Positions 56,447-64,000 of a stretch of DNA of 64,000 nt are shown one piece after another. Origin of the DNA: Xenorhabdus ishibashii (GTDB lineage Bacteria > Pseudomonadota > Gammaproteobacteria > Enterobacterales > Enterobacteriaceae); the NCBI RefSeq assembly GCF_002632755.1, contig NZ_NJAK01000002.1:31200-95199 (forward strand), read 5' to 3'. Positions within the stretch are counted from its first letter, which is position 1; each line of letters begins with the position of its first letter. Below the pieces are notes generated by a model. The model was not told the DNA's origin, ran no database searches, and saw only the letters and a program-made list of their open reading frames with translations. The translations under genes and the position numbers were made by a program.

Positions 56447-57070
56447 TTATTTTGATTGTGGCTGCTCAGTTGGTTTGATTTCATGCAAGGCTTTGACAAC
56501 GCGTTGGTAACAAGTTATCAAGAGTAAAATAATCACAATAAGGAATAAATAATGGCTCCAACTTAAGGTTGAAGGGAAAAATGCGATAATCAATCCATAA
56601 GCACCGAAGATAAAAGCCCTGTCACTTTTTCCCATTGGACCATCATAGCGTCGTGATGCACCAATCATTAGTGCCAAAACACCGATAAACTCCGTTAGAA
56701 TAGCCAGAAATAAAATTACCAATAGGCTGACGTTGTTGATATTAGGTAAAAAACAGAAGGGGAGATAGAGAGCAACATCGGAAATCACGTCTCCAAGTTC
56801 ATTATAAATAGCCCCTAAATGAGATTTCTGGTGATATTCTCGGGCTAACATACCATCAACGGCATTGAGTGCCATACGAATGAAAAGAAAAATAGGCAGT
56901 AGCCAATAGAAACTGGTAGAAGGAAACAGGCTCAACAATAGGCCAACAGTGATTGACAAGAACATCGCACTTAATGTGACTTGGTTGGCAGTGACCCCAT
57001 ATTTTTGTAGAGAAACTACGAGAGGACGTAATAGATTTTGGAAAAATGGTTTTAGATTATAGATGGTCAT
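56447..57070 (-). CDS. ynbA: CDP-alcohol phosphatidyltransferase-like protein (YnbA-like)
   Basis: A 207-residue membrane protein with the CDP-alcohol phosphotransferase segment, here NAVDGMLAR, then GAIYNELGDVISD. The canonical motif is D-x2-DG-x2-AR-x8-G-x3-D-x3-D; in this protein the first and third Asp are Asn. E. coli YnbA appears to share this arrangement. Six or so membrane helices are visible. It begins the operon ynbA-ynbC-ynbD; the CdsA-like ynbB that sits between A and C in E. coli is missing. Confidence 0.85.
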   Translation of the reverse strand: MTIYNLKPFFQNLLRPLVVSLQKYGVTANQVTLSAMFLSITVGLLLSLFPSTSFYWLLPIFLFIRMALNAVDGMLAREYHQKSHLGAIYNELGDVISDVALYLPFCFLPNINNVSLLVILFLAILTEFIGVLALMIGASRRYDGPMGKSDRAFIFGAYGLIIAFFPSTLSWSHYLFLIVIILLLITCYQRVVKALHEIKPTEQPQSK

Positions 57071-57310
57071 CTTACCTTAAGTCCTTTATAGGCCGAACTG
57101 ATATCAATAGAATAAATAACAGAAAAGAGTGAACAAATAAAATAGATTTTGTTTAGGTGATTAATAATTTTCTGATTAGATGGAGTATTGTTGATTTTTA
57201 TCTACAATTATAGTTTTTAATTATTCAGTGAAAGAAATTATTATGGAGAAATGATCATGGATGTTACAAATTTGGATGTATTAATTAGTCAACATTAAGG
57301 ATGTGATAAA

Positions 57311-57997
57311 TTGTCTAGGGTACAGCGTTTGTTAACTTTGATGGAAATATTACGCAGTTATTACTTTCCCGTGCAGGGCAAGGTATTGGCGCAGAAGTTG
57401 AATATTAGCTTAAGGACTCTCTATCGGGATATTGCGACCTTACAGGCTCAAGGTGCAAGTATCGAGGGAGAAGCGGGTATAGGTTATATTTTACGGCCGG
57501 GATTTGTTTTACCACCGTTGATGTTAACGCAAAATGAGATAGAAGCCTTGGCGTTAGGGGCCAGTTGGGTGGCAAAACGTGCTGATTCACAATTAAAAGC
57601 ATCTGCAAATAGTGCAATCAATAAAATTGCAGCCGTGATCCCAACAGAACTTAAACAATATCTTGAGATGAATGCATTATTAGTTGGGCCTGCTACTACG
57701 AAAATTGAACCTTCCATTGATATCCCGCAAATACGGCAAGCGATCAATCATCGGCATAAAATCACTTTCACTTATTTAGATCTGAAAAACAATCAATCGA
57801 CAAGAACAATATGGCCATTTGCATTGGGATATTTTGAGAATATCAGTATTGTTATTGGTTGGTGTGAATTAAGAAAAACATTTCGCCATTTCAGGTCGGA
57901 TAGAATGCGCTACTTGAAAATAGAACAACTGTGTTATCCCCGTTCAAGACAGTCATTACTTAGAGAGTGGCGGGAAACGGAAAAAATAGAGCATTAA
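57311..57997 (+). CDS. YafY-type WYL-domain transcriptional regulator
   Basis: A 228-residue regulator starting at TTG 57311, with AAGGATG upstream; an internal ATG lies near codon 11. The N-terminal HTH_11 domain includes MEILRSYYFPVQGKVLAQKL and SLRTLYRDIATLQAQGA. The C-terminal part is a WYL-type ligand-binding domain (TFTYLDLKNNQSTRTIWPFA). Such regulators are typically near genes they control; the SRPBCC-VOC gene follows 85 bp downstream on the same strand. Confidence 0.9.
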   Translation: MSRVQRLLTLMEILRSYYFPVQGKVLAQKLNISLRTLYRDIATLQAQGASIEGEAGIGYILRPGFVLPPLMLTQNEIEALALGASWVAKRADSQLKASANSAINKIAAVIPTELKQYLEMNALLVGPATTKIEPSIDIPQIRQAINHRHKITFTYLDLKNNQSTRTIWPFALGYFENISIVIGWCELRKTFRHFRSDRMRYLKIEQLCYPRSRQSLLREWRETEKIEH

Positions 57998-58082
57998 CTA
58001 CTGACAAAAACTGTCACACGGGTTTGTTATCTTGAGGATTCTTAATGTATTGAACCTGCTACCTGACTGTTGGAGTTTTTTT

Positions 58083-58910
58083 ATGCTAACCCTAACTTTT
58101 TCTACATCGGTAAATGCAAAGCCATCCCATATTTGGTCCCATTATGTCAATTTTGATTTACGAAAAAAATGGGAGGTTGATCTTGAATATTTTGAATTTG
58201 AAGGTGAAATGAAAACAGGGCAATACGGCAGAATGGTATTGAGTGGTATGCCGGAAATTCGTTTCTATCTTGCAAAGATTGAAGTTAATAAAGAATTCAC
58301 TGATCAAGTCAATTTGCCACAGATGGGAGTGTTAACTTTTTGTCACCAAATTTTGACTGGCGAAAATAATATGGCAAATGGTATTCAGGTGAGTGTTTCT
58401 TTTGAGCCTAAAGACCAACTTTCTGATGCCCAAGCGGTAAGTTTTTTTAAGCAAGTGACGCAAGATCTGGTCGAAACACTCTCAAGGCTTAAGGTTGTAG
58501 TTGAAAGACCTGAGACAGAAATCCCCGCAATAGAAAAATTCGTTTCTGCTGTTAAGCCTAATCTTCAACTGATTTACGTTTCTGATATCGAGCGCTCTAC
58601 AGCCTTTTATGCAACTATTTTAAATTCTGAACCGGTTTTTTCCAGCCCACGTTATGTTGCATTTACTGTAGGTAAAGAAGCTATTTTTGCTATTTGGAGT
58701 GGAGGAACGAAGCCAGATAACACAGTGCCGCGGTTTTCAGAGATTGGTATTATGTTACCCACTTGTGAAGAAGTTGATCAACTCTTTGAGCAATGGCAAC
58801 AAAATCCAGACATTGAAATTCAGCAGGAACCCTACACTGACGTTTTTGGTCGCACTTTCCTCGTGAAAGATCCTGATGGCCATATAATCCGAGTGTGTCC
58901 TTTGGATTAA
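58083..58910 (+). CDS. SRPBCC-like and VOC (glyoxalase-like) fusion protein
   Basis: ATG 58083 is preferred because TGGAG lies at 58071-58075; earlier in-frame starts would lack such a signal. The 275-residue protein has an N-terminal SRPBCC/polyketide-cyclase-type half (with WSHYVNFDLRKKWEVDLEYF) and a C-terminal VOC half (LQLIYVSDIERSTAFYATIL through RTFLVKDPDGHIIRVCPL). Both are small-ligand binding folds. The N terminus is slightly hydrophobic, but no clear signal peptide is needed. No substrate can be inferred. The WYL regulator upstream likely controls it. Confidence 0.75.
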   Translation: MLTLTFSTSVNAKPSHIWSHYVNFDLRKKWEVDLEYFEFEGEMKTGQYGRMVLSGMPEIRFYLAKIEVNKEFTDQVNLPQMGVLTFCHQILTGENNMANGIQVSVSFEPKDQLSDAQAVSFFKQVTQDLVETLSRLKVVVERPETEIPAIEKFVSAVKPNLQLIYVSDIERSTAFYATILNSEPVFSSPRYVAFTVGKEAIFAIWSGGTKPDNTVPRFSEIGIMLPTCEEVDQLFEQWQQNPDIEIQQEPYTDVFGRTFLVKDPDGHIIRVCPLD

Positions 58911-59435
58911 GGAAAATGGAGGAAATAATGTTCTAATCAAGCTATCTGCAAGATCACTTATGAATTAATAGCAGTGCGGGGCGGATTAGGATAGTTTAGT
59001 GTCACGCACTCACTTAACTGAGTTAGCTGATTAAGTCACTCACTCACTCATTCTTACTTATTAAATATTCCTTTTACTGGTCATTCTCCTCATGAAGAAA
59101 AGCCTGAGTTATTGATGTTATTTTTGAAGGATTTTTTGTCGCATTAATATCAGAGAATTAAATTTCTCATACCTGAGAACGCTGTCATCCTGCCTTATGC
59201 GTTTTTGTATTCGTCAAAAAATTCACACGTCTTGAGCTTACCCTTGCTTAGCACAGAATCTATTCCAGAGGTGTAAATTGGGGTAGAAATAATCGACGAA
59301 ATAATAAAGTTATTCTAAAGTATTTATAGTCTGAGAGTCCGCACTATTTTATTTTTGTTGATAAAAGCGTTGATTATATTTCAGACACATTAGCTCCCTT
59401 TCTATATGAGCCTAAGTTATTTAGGGAACCAAATT
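58911..59435. other. Intergenic region upstream of the large autotransporter
   Basis: About 525 bases without a gene. A short CACT/ACTC microrepeat lies at about 59029-59045. The promoter of the autotransporter should be here. The ribosome site TAGGGAACC lies just before the ATG at 59436. Confidence 0.55.
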
Positions 59436-62400
59436 ATGAAAATATATAGACGTGCCGTGTTACCGATAGCCCTTAGAGTAGCTTTGTTTTTTCCCGGAAT
59501 AAGTGTTAATACAATAGTGGTTGCATCATCATGTGGCTCTTCGAATACGACGACTATTTCCGATAATGAGACAAATCCCTATAATCTATCAAGTTGTGAG
59601 AATCTTATTATTAATAAAGGTGCATCGATTAATGCCCCTAAAGGGAATGCAAATGATTTTGATCATTACGGTCTGAAATACAGTGCAGTTAATGTCGGCG
59701 ATAACAATAATCTGGCCCCAAAAACTTTAGTTGATAGCATTGAGAATTATGGAGTTTTGCAGGGAACCAGTGGAGTCACAGTAACTTACACTGGTTCTGT
59801 TGAAAAGTTGCTCAATCACGGAACAATAAGTGGAGTGTCGGGAGCTATTTGGGTTTCTGGTCAAATAAACACGTTAGATAATGATGGTTCAATTAACGCC
59901 AATAATGACATTAACTCATTGAATGCAATACAGATACAATATGCGAGTGGCTCAAATAATGAAGATAAATATGGATACATAGGTAAGATCCTAAATCGGA
60001 ATAAAGGATCGATTGATGGAATAGCTGTTGAAACGTCAACACTTGAATCCATTGATAATTATGGGATACTTAAATCTCAGAAAAGTAACATTCTCTCTAA
60101 TCTCGCAACGTTTGATATTGACTCTGGCAGTAATGTCGATACTTTCAATAATTATGGAACAGTGACTGGCCTCTATCACGGCATTCTGATTCAAGGTGGA
60201 GGATACCTCGAAAATCTGAATAATAACTCCGGGAGTAAAGGGATCACGGCTGACCAGGATGCGGTTCAAGTCACTGGGCAAGGCAAGGCTCAATTAGACG
60301 CCAATCCCCAGATCAGGTCGTCCAAAATTAAACAGATTACCAACGCTTCCTTTTTATATGGAAAGCGAAATGGAATCTATATCGACGATAAAGGCGTTGT
60401 TGATACCATCACGAATTTGGATGGCGGTGTAATAAAGGGAGACCAATTCTCTATAAAGAATGATGGCACCATTACTAACGATATTCATAATTCAGGCGCA
60501 ATTGATGGCAATGTAGAGCTTGGCAGTACCAGCCTTTATATGTCTGGTCCAAATGCAAGCCTGAAGGGCAATGTGTCCGGAACGAAAAATTCAGTTGTCA
60601 CCATCGGGGGAAAAAGTGCTACGACGGGAAATCTGGATCTTACCTATACCCACGACATGAATATTGGCACGGTCAATATATTATCCGGCAGCACGTTACG
60701 TCTGGGTGACGGACATAAAACAGGAAGTGTCTCCAGTAATATTGACAATGAGGGAAACCTTTATTTCAACTGGAACGATAAAATTACCTATAACCACATT
60801 ATTAGTGGCGCAGGTTCAGTTCACCAAGTGGGTAGTGGCATAACCATTTTGACAAATGCAAACACCTATACAGGTGAGACAAAAATCGAATCGGGTATTT
60901 TGCAACTTGGTGATAAAGGAACAGCGGGAAGCATTGATAATACTTCCAAAGTGACAATCGGGCAGGGAGGCGTACTGGCCTTCGACCGAACGGCTCACAC
61001 CCTCTTTGCCGCTGATATTGAAGGCGTTGGTTCCCTTCACCAACAGGGTACAGGTGATTTGACCCTGACCGGCAATGTAACTACAGGTAAGCCAATCACC
61101 GTGACATCAGGCAAACTGCAATTTGGCGATGGTGCCACAATCGGCACGCTCTCACTCACCGGAATTGACAATAATGGGGCGGTTATTGTTGCTGGTGCCG
61201 CGAACAGTGTGGTGACACTTGATGGTGAAATAAACGGGACAGGTACGCTGGAGATCACGGGTGGCAAGGCGATCGTAACCGATGATAGCACCTACTCAGG
61301 CCAGACTACCATTGGCAATGGTGCAACGTTACAACTCGGTAATGGTGGCACGACCGGAAATCTTGCCAAGAGCGATATTGTAAACAAAGGCACTTTGGCA
61401 CTCAATCTGAATGGAACAAGCAACTTTGATGGTGTTATTTCTGGAAATGGTCATATCGAGAAGATGGGCGCTGGTGTAACGAGGATAAGTTCGGATTCCT
61501 CGGCTTTTACAGGATCAACGCGTGTTGAAAAGGGAACTCTTGTCGTTGACAACCAGCTAGGCGCAACAACCTCGACCTTCAATGTTAAAAATGGGGGGAG
61601 TGTTAATGGTACTGGCATCATTGGCGGCACGACAACAATCGAAAGCGGCGGTCACCTTACAGGCAAACAAGGCGATACTCTGACATTTAGCAAAGATCTT
61701 ATTCTCAGTAGCGGCGCCAATGTGGATATTTCGCTTGGGGCAGAGGATGCATCCGCGTCTGCATTATTTAATGTCCGTGGTGATCTGACACTGGCAGGAA
61801 CGCTTAATGTCGCGGATCTTGGTGGGCTAGCAGCAGGTGAATACGATATATTCCATTATGGCGGCACCTTAACCGATAACGGAATGACGCTCACTGGCGG
61901 AAAACCGGACTCACTCTCTCTCGGTATGAATAGAAACCATGAAGTTCATCTCATCAATACTGGCGGTATGCTCCTGAATTACTGGGATGGTAGTGACAGC
62001 AGTAAACACAACAATAATGCCATTGATGGGGGTGATGGTATTTGGCAGGTCGGTGGAAATGATAACTGGACGTCAAAAACAGGATATCCCAATTCCAGTT
62101 GGAAAAGTACTGACCAGTTTGCCATCTTCTCCGGTGCCTCAGGCACCGTGAAGCTAGATAACAGCGATGGTAATGTCACTGTAAATGGTATGCAGTTTAG
62201 CGCTGATGGTTACAAAATCACCGGTGATTCTCTGACCTTAGAAAATGATAAAACAGGCAGCGCTAAAATTCGCGTTGGAACGGGTAATATGTCAACAACC
62301 GGTAGAGTTGCCACAATTGAGTCAATCCTGACGGGTTCGGCTACACTTGAAACAACGGATTTCGGTACGTTGGTTCTGAACGGTAAGAATGATTACACGG

Positions 62401-64000
62401 GCGGTACGAAAGTGACGCGGGGTGTCCTTCAGATAGGTGACGGCGGTACCAAGGGCAACATTTCCGGCGATGTGGTCACTGGGAGCAAAGGCACGCTGGC
62501 TTTTGACCGCGCAGATGCAGTGACATTTGGCGGCAATATCACTGGCGAGGGACGATTGGTTCAAAACGGTAAAGGCACACTGGCGCTTACCGGTACAAAT
62601 ACTCATTCGGGTGGCACGACAGTGACACAGGGTATTCTCCAGATAGGTGACGGCGGTACCAAGGGCAACATTTCCGGCGATGTGGTCACTGGGAGCAAAG
62701 GCACGCTGGCTTTTGACCGCGCAGATGCAGTGACATTTGGCGGCAATATCACTGGCGAGGGACGATTGGTTCAAAACGGTAAAGGCACACTGGCGCTTAC
62801 CGGTACAAATACTCATTCGGGTGGCACGACAGTGACACAGGGTATTCTCCAGATAGGTGACGGCGGTACCAAGGGCAACATTTCCGGCGATGTGGTCACT
62901 GGGAGCAAAGGCACGCTGGCTTTTGACCGCGCAGATGCAGTGACATTTGGCGGCAATATCACTGGCGAGGGACGATTGGTTCAAAACGGTAAAGGCACAC
63001 TGGCGCTTACCGGTACAAATACTCATTCGGGTGGCACGACAGTGACACAGGGTATTCTCCAGATAGGTGACGGCGGTACCAAGGGCAATATTTCCGGCGA
63101 TGTGGTCACTGGGAGCAAAGGCACGCTGGCTTTTGACCGCCCTGATGCAGTGACATTTGGTGGCAATATCACCGGTGAGGGACGATTGGTTCAAAACGGT
63201 AAAGGCACGCTGGCGCTTACCGGTACAAATACTCATTCGGGTGGCACTACAGTGACACACGGTATTCTCCAGATAGGTGACGGCGGTACCAAGGGCAACA
63301 TTTCCGGCGATGTGGTCACTGGGAGCAAAGGCACGCTGGCTTTTGACCGCGCAGATGCAGTGACATTTGGTGGCAATATCACCGGTGAGGGACGATTGGT
63401 TCAAAACGGTAAAGGCACGCTGGCGCTTACCGGCACAAATACTCATTCGGGTGGCACGGTAATCCGTCATGGCACTTTACAGATCGGTGACGGGCATAAC
63501 AGCGGAACCCTCGCAGGGCTGGTGGAGAGTGGGGTTGATACGAAACTGGTTTTCAACCGTGCCGATCAAGTGACATTTTCCGGTTCCCTAAAAGGGCAAG
63601 GGCAATTGGTGCAGGCCGGTAGCGGTACTACCGTTCTGACAGGCGCTAACCACTATACAGGCATAACAGAAGTACAAAAGGGAACACTTCGCCAAGGAGC
63701 GGAAGGGGCTTTCAGTGTAGCTTCGTCATATACAATCGGGCAACATGGTAAGCTTGATATAGGCGGATTTAATACGACTATTTCCGCTTTGAATAACAGT
63801 GGCACAGTCTTGGCTGGCGGAGATAACGAAGCCGTGGGGCGTACACTGGCGATTGCGGGTAACTACAGCGGCAATAACGGTACGGTGAATTTATCGACCG
63901 TGTTGGAAGGCGATAATTCAAAAACTGATAGACTTGTGGTGAACGGCAGCACATCCGGCACAACTCATCTCGTTATCAAAAATGTCGGCGGAGCGGGTGC
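59436..64000 (+). CDS. Large autotransporter adhesin-like protein (5' part, continues past the window)
   Basis: The frame from ATG 59436 is open to the end of the window, so at least 1521 residues are encoded. The N terminus is basic, then hydrophobic (LRVALFFPGISVNTIVVASS-like), consistent with export. The rest is a Gly/Asn/Thr-rich β-helix passenger of the pertactin/AIDA type, with repeated LQIGDGGT...GNI units, each forming β-helix rungs. The central part (62431-63480) consists of 70-residue repeats. The β-barrel lies beyond the window. It is probably a surface adhesin or aggregation factor; the exact role is not visible. Confidence 0.88.
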   Translation, partial: MKIYRRAVLPIALRVALFFPGISVNTIVVASSCGSSNTTTISDNETNPYNLSSCENLIINKGASINAPKGNANDFDHYGLKYSAVNVGDNNNLAPKTLVDSIENYGVLQGTSGVTVTYTGSVEKLLNHGTISGVSGAIWVSGQINTLDNDGSINANNDINSLNAIQIQYASGSNNEDKYGYIGKILNRNKGSIDGIAVETSTLESIDNYGILKSQKSNILSNLATFDIDSGSNVDTFNNYGTVTGLYHGILIQGGGYLENLNNNSGSKGITADQDAVQVTGQGKAQLDANPQIRSSKIKQITNASFLYGKRNGIYIDDKGVVDTITNLDGGVIKGDQFSIKNDGTITNDIHNSGAIDGNVELGSTSLYMSGPNASLKGNVSGTKNSVVTIGGKSATTGNLDLTYTHDMNIGTVNILSGSTLRLGDGHKTGSVSSNIDNEGNLYFNWNDKITYNHIISGAGSVHQVGSGITILTNANTYTGETKIESGILQLGDKGTAGSIDNTSKVTIGQGGVLAFDRTAHTLFAADIEGVGSLHQQGTGDLTLTGNVTTGKPITVTSGKLQFGDGATIGTLSLTGIDNNGAVIVAGAANSVVTLDGEINGTGTLEITGGKAIVTDDSTYSGQTTIGNGATLQLGNGGTTGNLAKSDIVNKGTLALNLNGTSNFDGVISGNGHIEKMGAGVTRISSDSSAFTGSTRVEKGTLVVDNQLGATTSTFNVKNGGSVNGTGIIGGTTTIESGGHLTGKQGDTLTFSKDLILSSGANVDISLGAEDASASALFNVRGDLTLAGTLNVADLGGLAAGEYDIFHYGGTLTDNGMTLTGGKPDSLSLGMNRNHEVHLINTGGMLLNYWDGSDSSKHNNNAIDGGDGIWQVGGNDNWTSKTGYPNSSWKSTDQFAIFSGASGTVKLDNSDGNVTVNGMQFSADGYKITGDSLTLENDKTGSAKIRVGTGNMSTTGRVATIESILTGSATLETTDFGTLVLNGKNDYTGGTKVTRGVLQIGDGGTKGNISGDVVTGSKGTLAFDRADAVTFGGNITGEGRLVQNGKGTLALTGTNTHSGGTTVTQGILQIGDGGTKGNISGDVVTGSKGTLAFDRADAVTFGGNITGEGRLVQNGKGTLALTGTNTHSGGTTVTQGILQIGDGGTKGNISGDVVTGSKGTLAFDRADAVTFGGNITGEGRLVQNGKGTLALTGTNTHSGGTTVTQGILQIGDGGTKGNISGDVVTGSKGTLAFDRPDAVTFGGNITGEGRLVQNGKGTLALTGTNTHSGGTTVTHGILQIGDGGTKGNISGDVVTGSKGTLAFDRADAVTFGGNITGEGRLVQNGKGTLALTGTNTHSGGTVIRHGTLQIGDGHNSGTLAGLVESGVDTKLVFNRADQVTFSGSLKGQGQLVQAGSGTTVLTGANHYTGITEVQKGTLRQGAEGAFSVASSYTIGQHGKLDIGGFNTTISALNNSGTVLAGGDNEAVGRTLAIAGNYSGNNGTVNLSTVLEGDNSKTDRLVVNGSTSGTTHLVIKNVGGAG
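62431..63480 (+). repeat. Five tandem 210-bp (70-aa) repeats in the autotransporter passenger
   Basis: Units start at 62431, 62641, 62851, 63061 and 63271. By reading, units 1-3 are identical base for base, unit 4 differs at about nine positions and unit 5 at several, mostly toward its end. A diverged sixth copy follows at 63481. Near identity at silent positions shows recent expansion or gene conversion; copy number is likely variable between strains. Confidence 0.95.

Noticed and set aside
62322..63470. 382-codon open frame on the minus strand
   Set aside because: It is the shadow of the 210-bp repeats of the autotransporter; its repetitive composition mirrors the sense gene, which has clear β-helix character.
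62431..63480. CRISPR array
   Set aside because: Units are 210 bp, contiguous and in frame with a protein; there are no spacers or cas genes.

Overview
The window looks like chromosome of an entomopathogenic Morganellaceae bacterium (Xenorhabdus/Photorhabdus lineage). The housekeeping block ychF-pth-ychH ... prs-ispE-lolB / hemA-prfA-prmC-sirB1-kdsA is gammaproteobacterial and enterobacterial in order. Two tandem GDSL-lipase autotransporters resembling Xenorhabdus XlpA / Photorhabdus Lip-1 sit inside it, and base composition is moderate to AT-rich. Species cannot be fixed from sequence reading alone.

Region 1 (1-7.3 kb) is the right part of a phage-satellite-like element. It holds the tail end of a probable replication protein, a field of TGTCGGT iterons, two small genes, a structured leader, and then a head/packaging set in the order capsid-protease-portal-connector-HNH-terS-terL. 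That order is the reverse of ordinary HK97-type phages and matches capsid-forming phage-inducible chromosomal islands (cf-PICIs), which make their own heads and borrow tails. Its small terminase gene carries a frameshift in a C5 tract.

Region 2 (7.3-8.58 kb) has almost no coding sequence. It is a dense field of about 18 short hairpins surrounding one small gene with an SSB-like (OB-fold) look. Several hairpins occur as near-copies whose stems differ but remain self-complementary. This is the most unusual structure in the window.

Region 3 (8.58-28.7 kb) is a lambda/HK97-type siphophage prophage. It starts with a terL lacking its ATPase half, followed by a small membrane protein, portal, protease, capsid, connector, adaptor, tail terminator, gp10-like protein, tail tube, G/GT chaperones with a programmed -1 frameshift, tape measure, M, L, a Lom/Ail-type outer-membrane moron, K, I, J, two small tip-associated proteins and a tail fibre. 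An AT-rich opposite-strand pair of unknown genes closes the prophage.

Region 4 (29.5-34.6 kb) is accessory chromosome: a TAXI-type binding protein, an alpha/beta hydrolase, a secreted 55-residue four-cysteine peptide, MdaB with an AraC-type regulator, and a small membrane protein.

Region 5 (34.6-52.7 kb) is the conserved housekeeping block, with the tandem lipases occupying the place where dauA lies in E. coli. dauA instead follows kdsA and a two-lobed retropepsin-like protein.

Region 6 (52.9-64 kb) has a ynbA-ynbC-ynbD-type membrane-lipid operon (no ynbB), a WYL regulator followed by an SRPBCC-VOC fusion, and the 5' 4.6 kb of a very large autotransporter whose passenger contains five 210-bp repeats, three of them identical.
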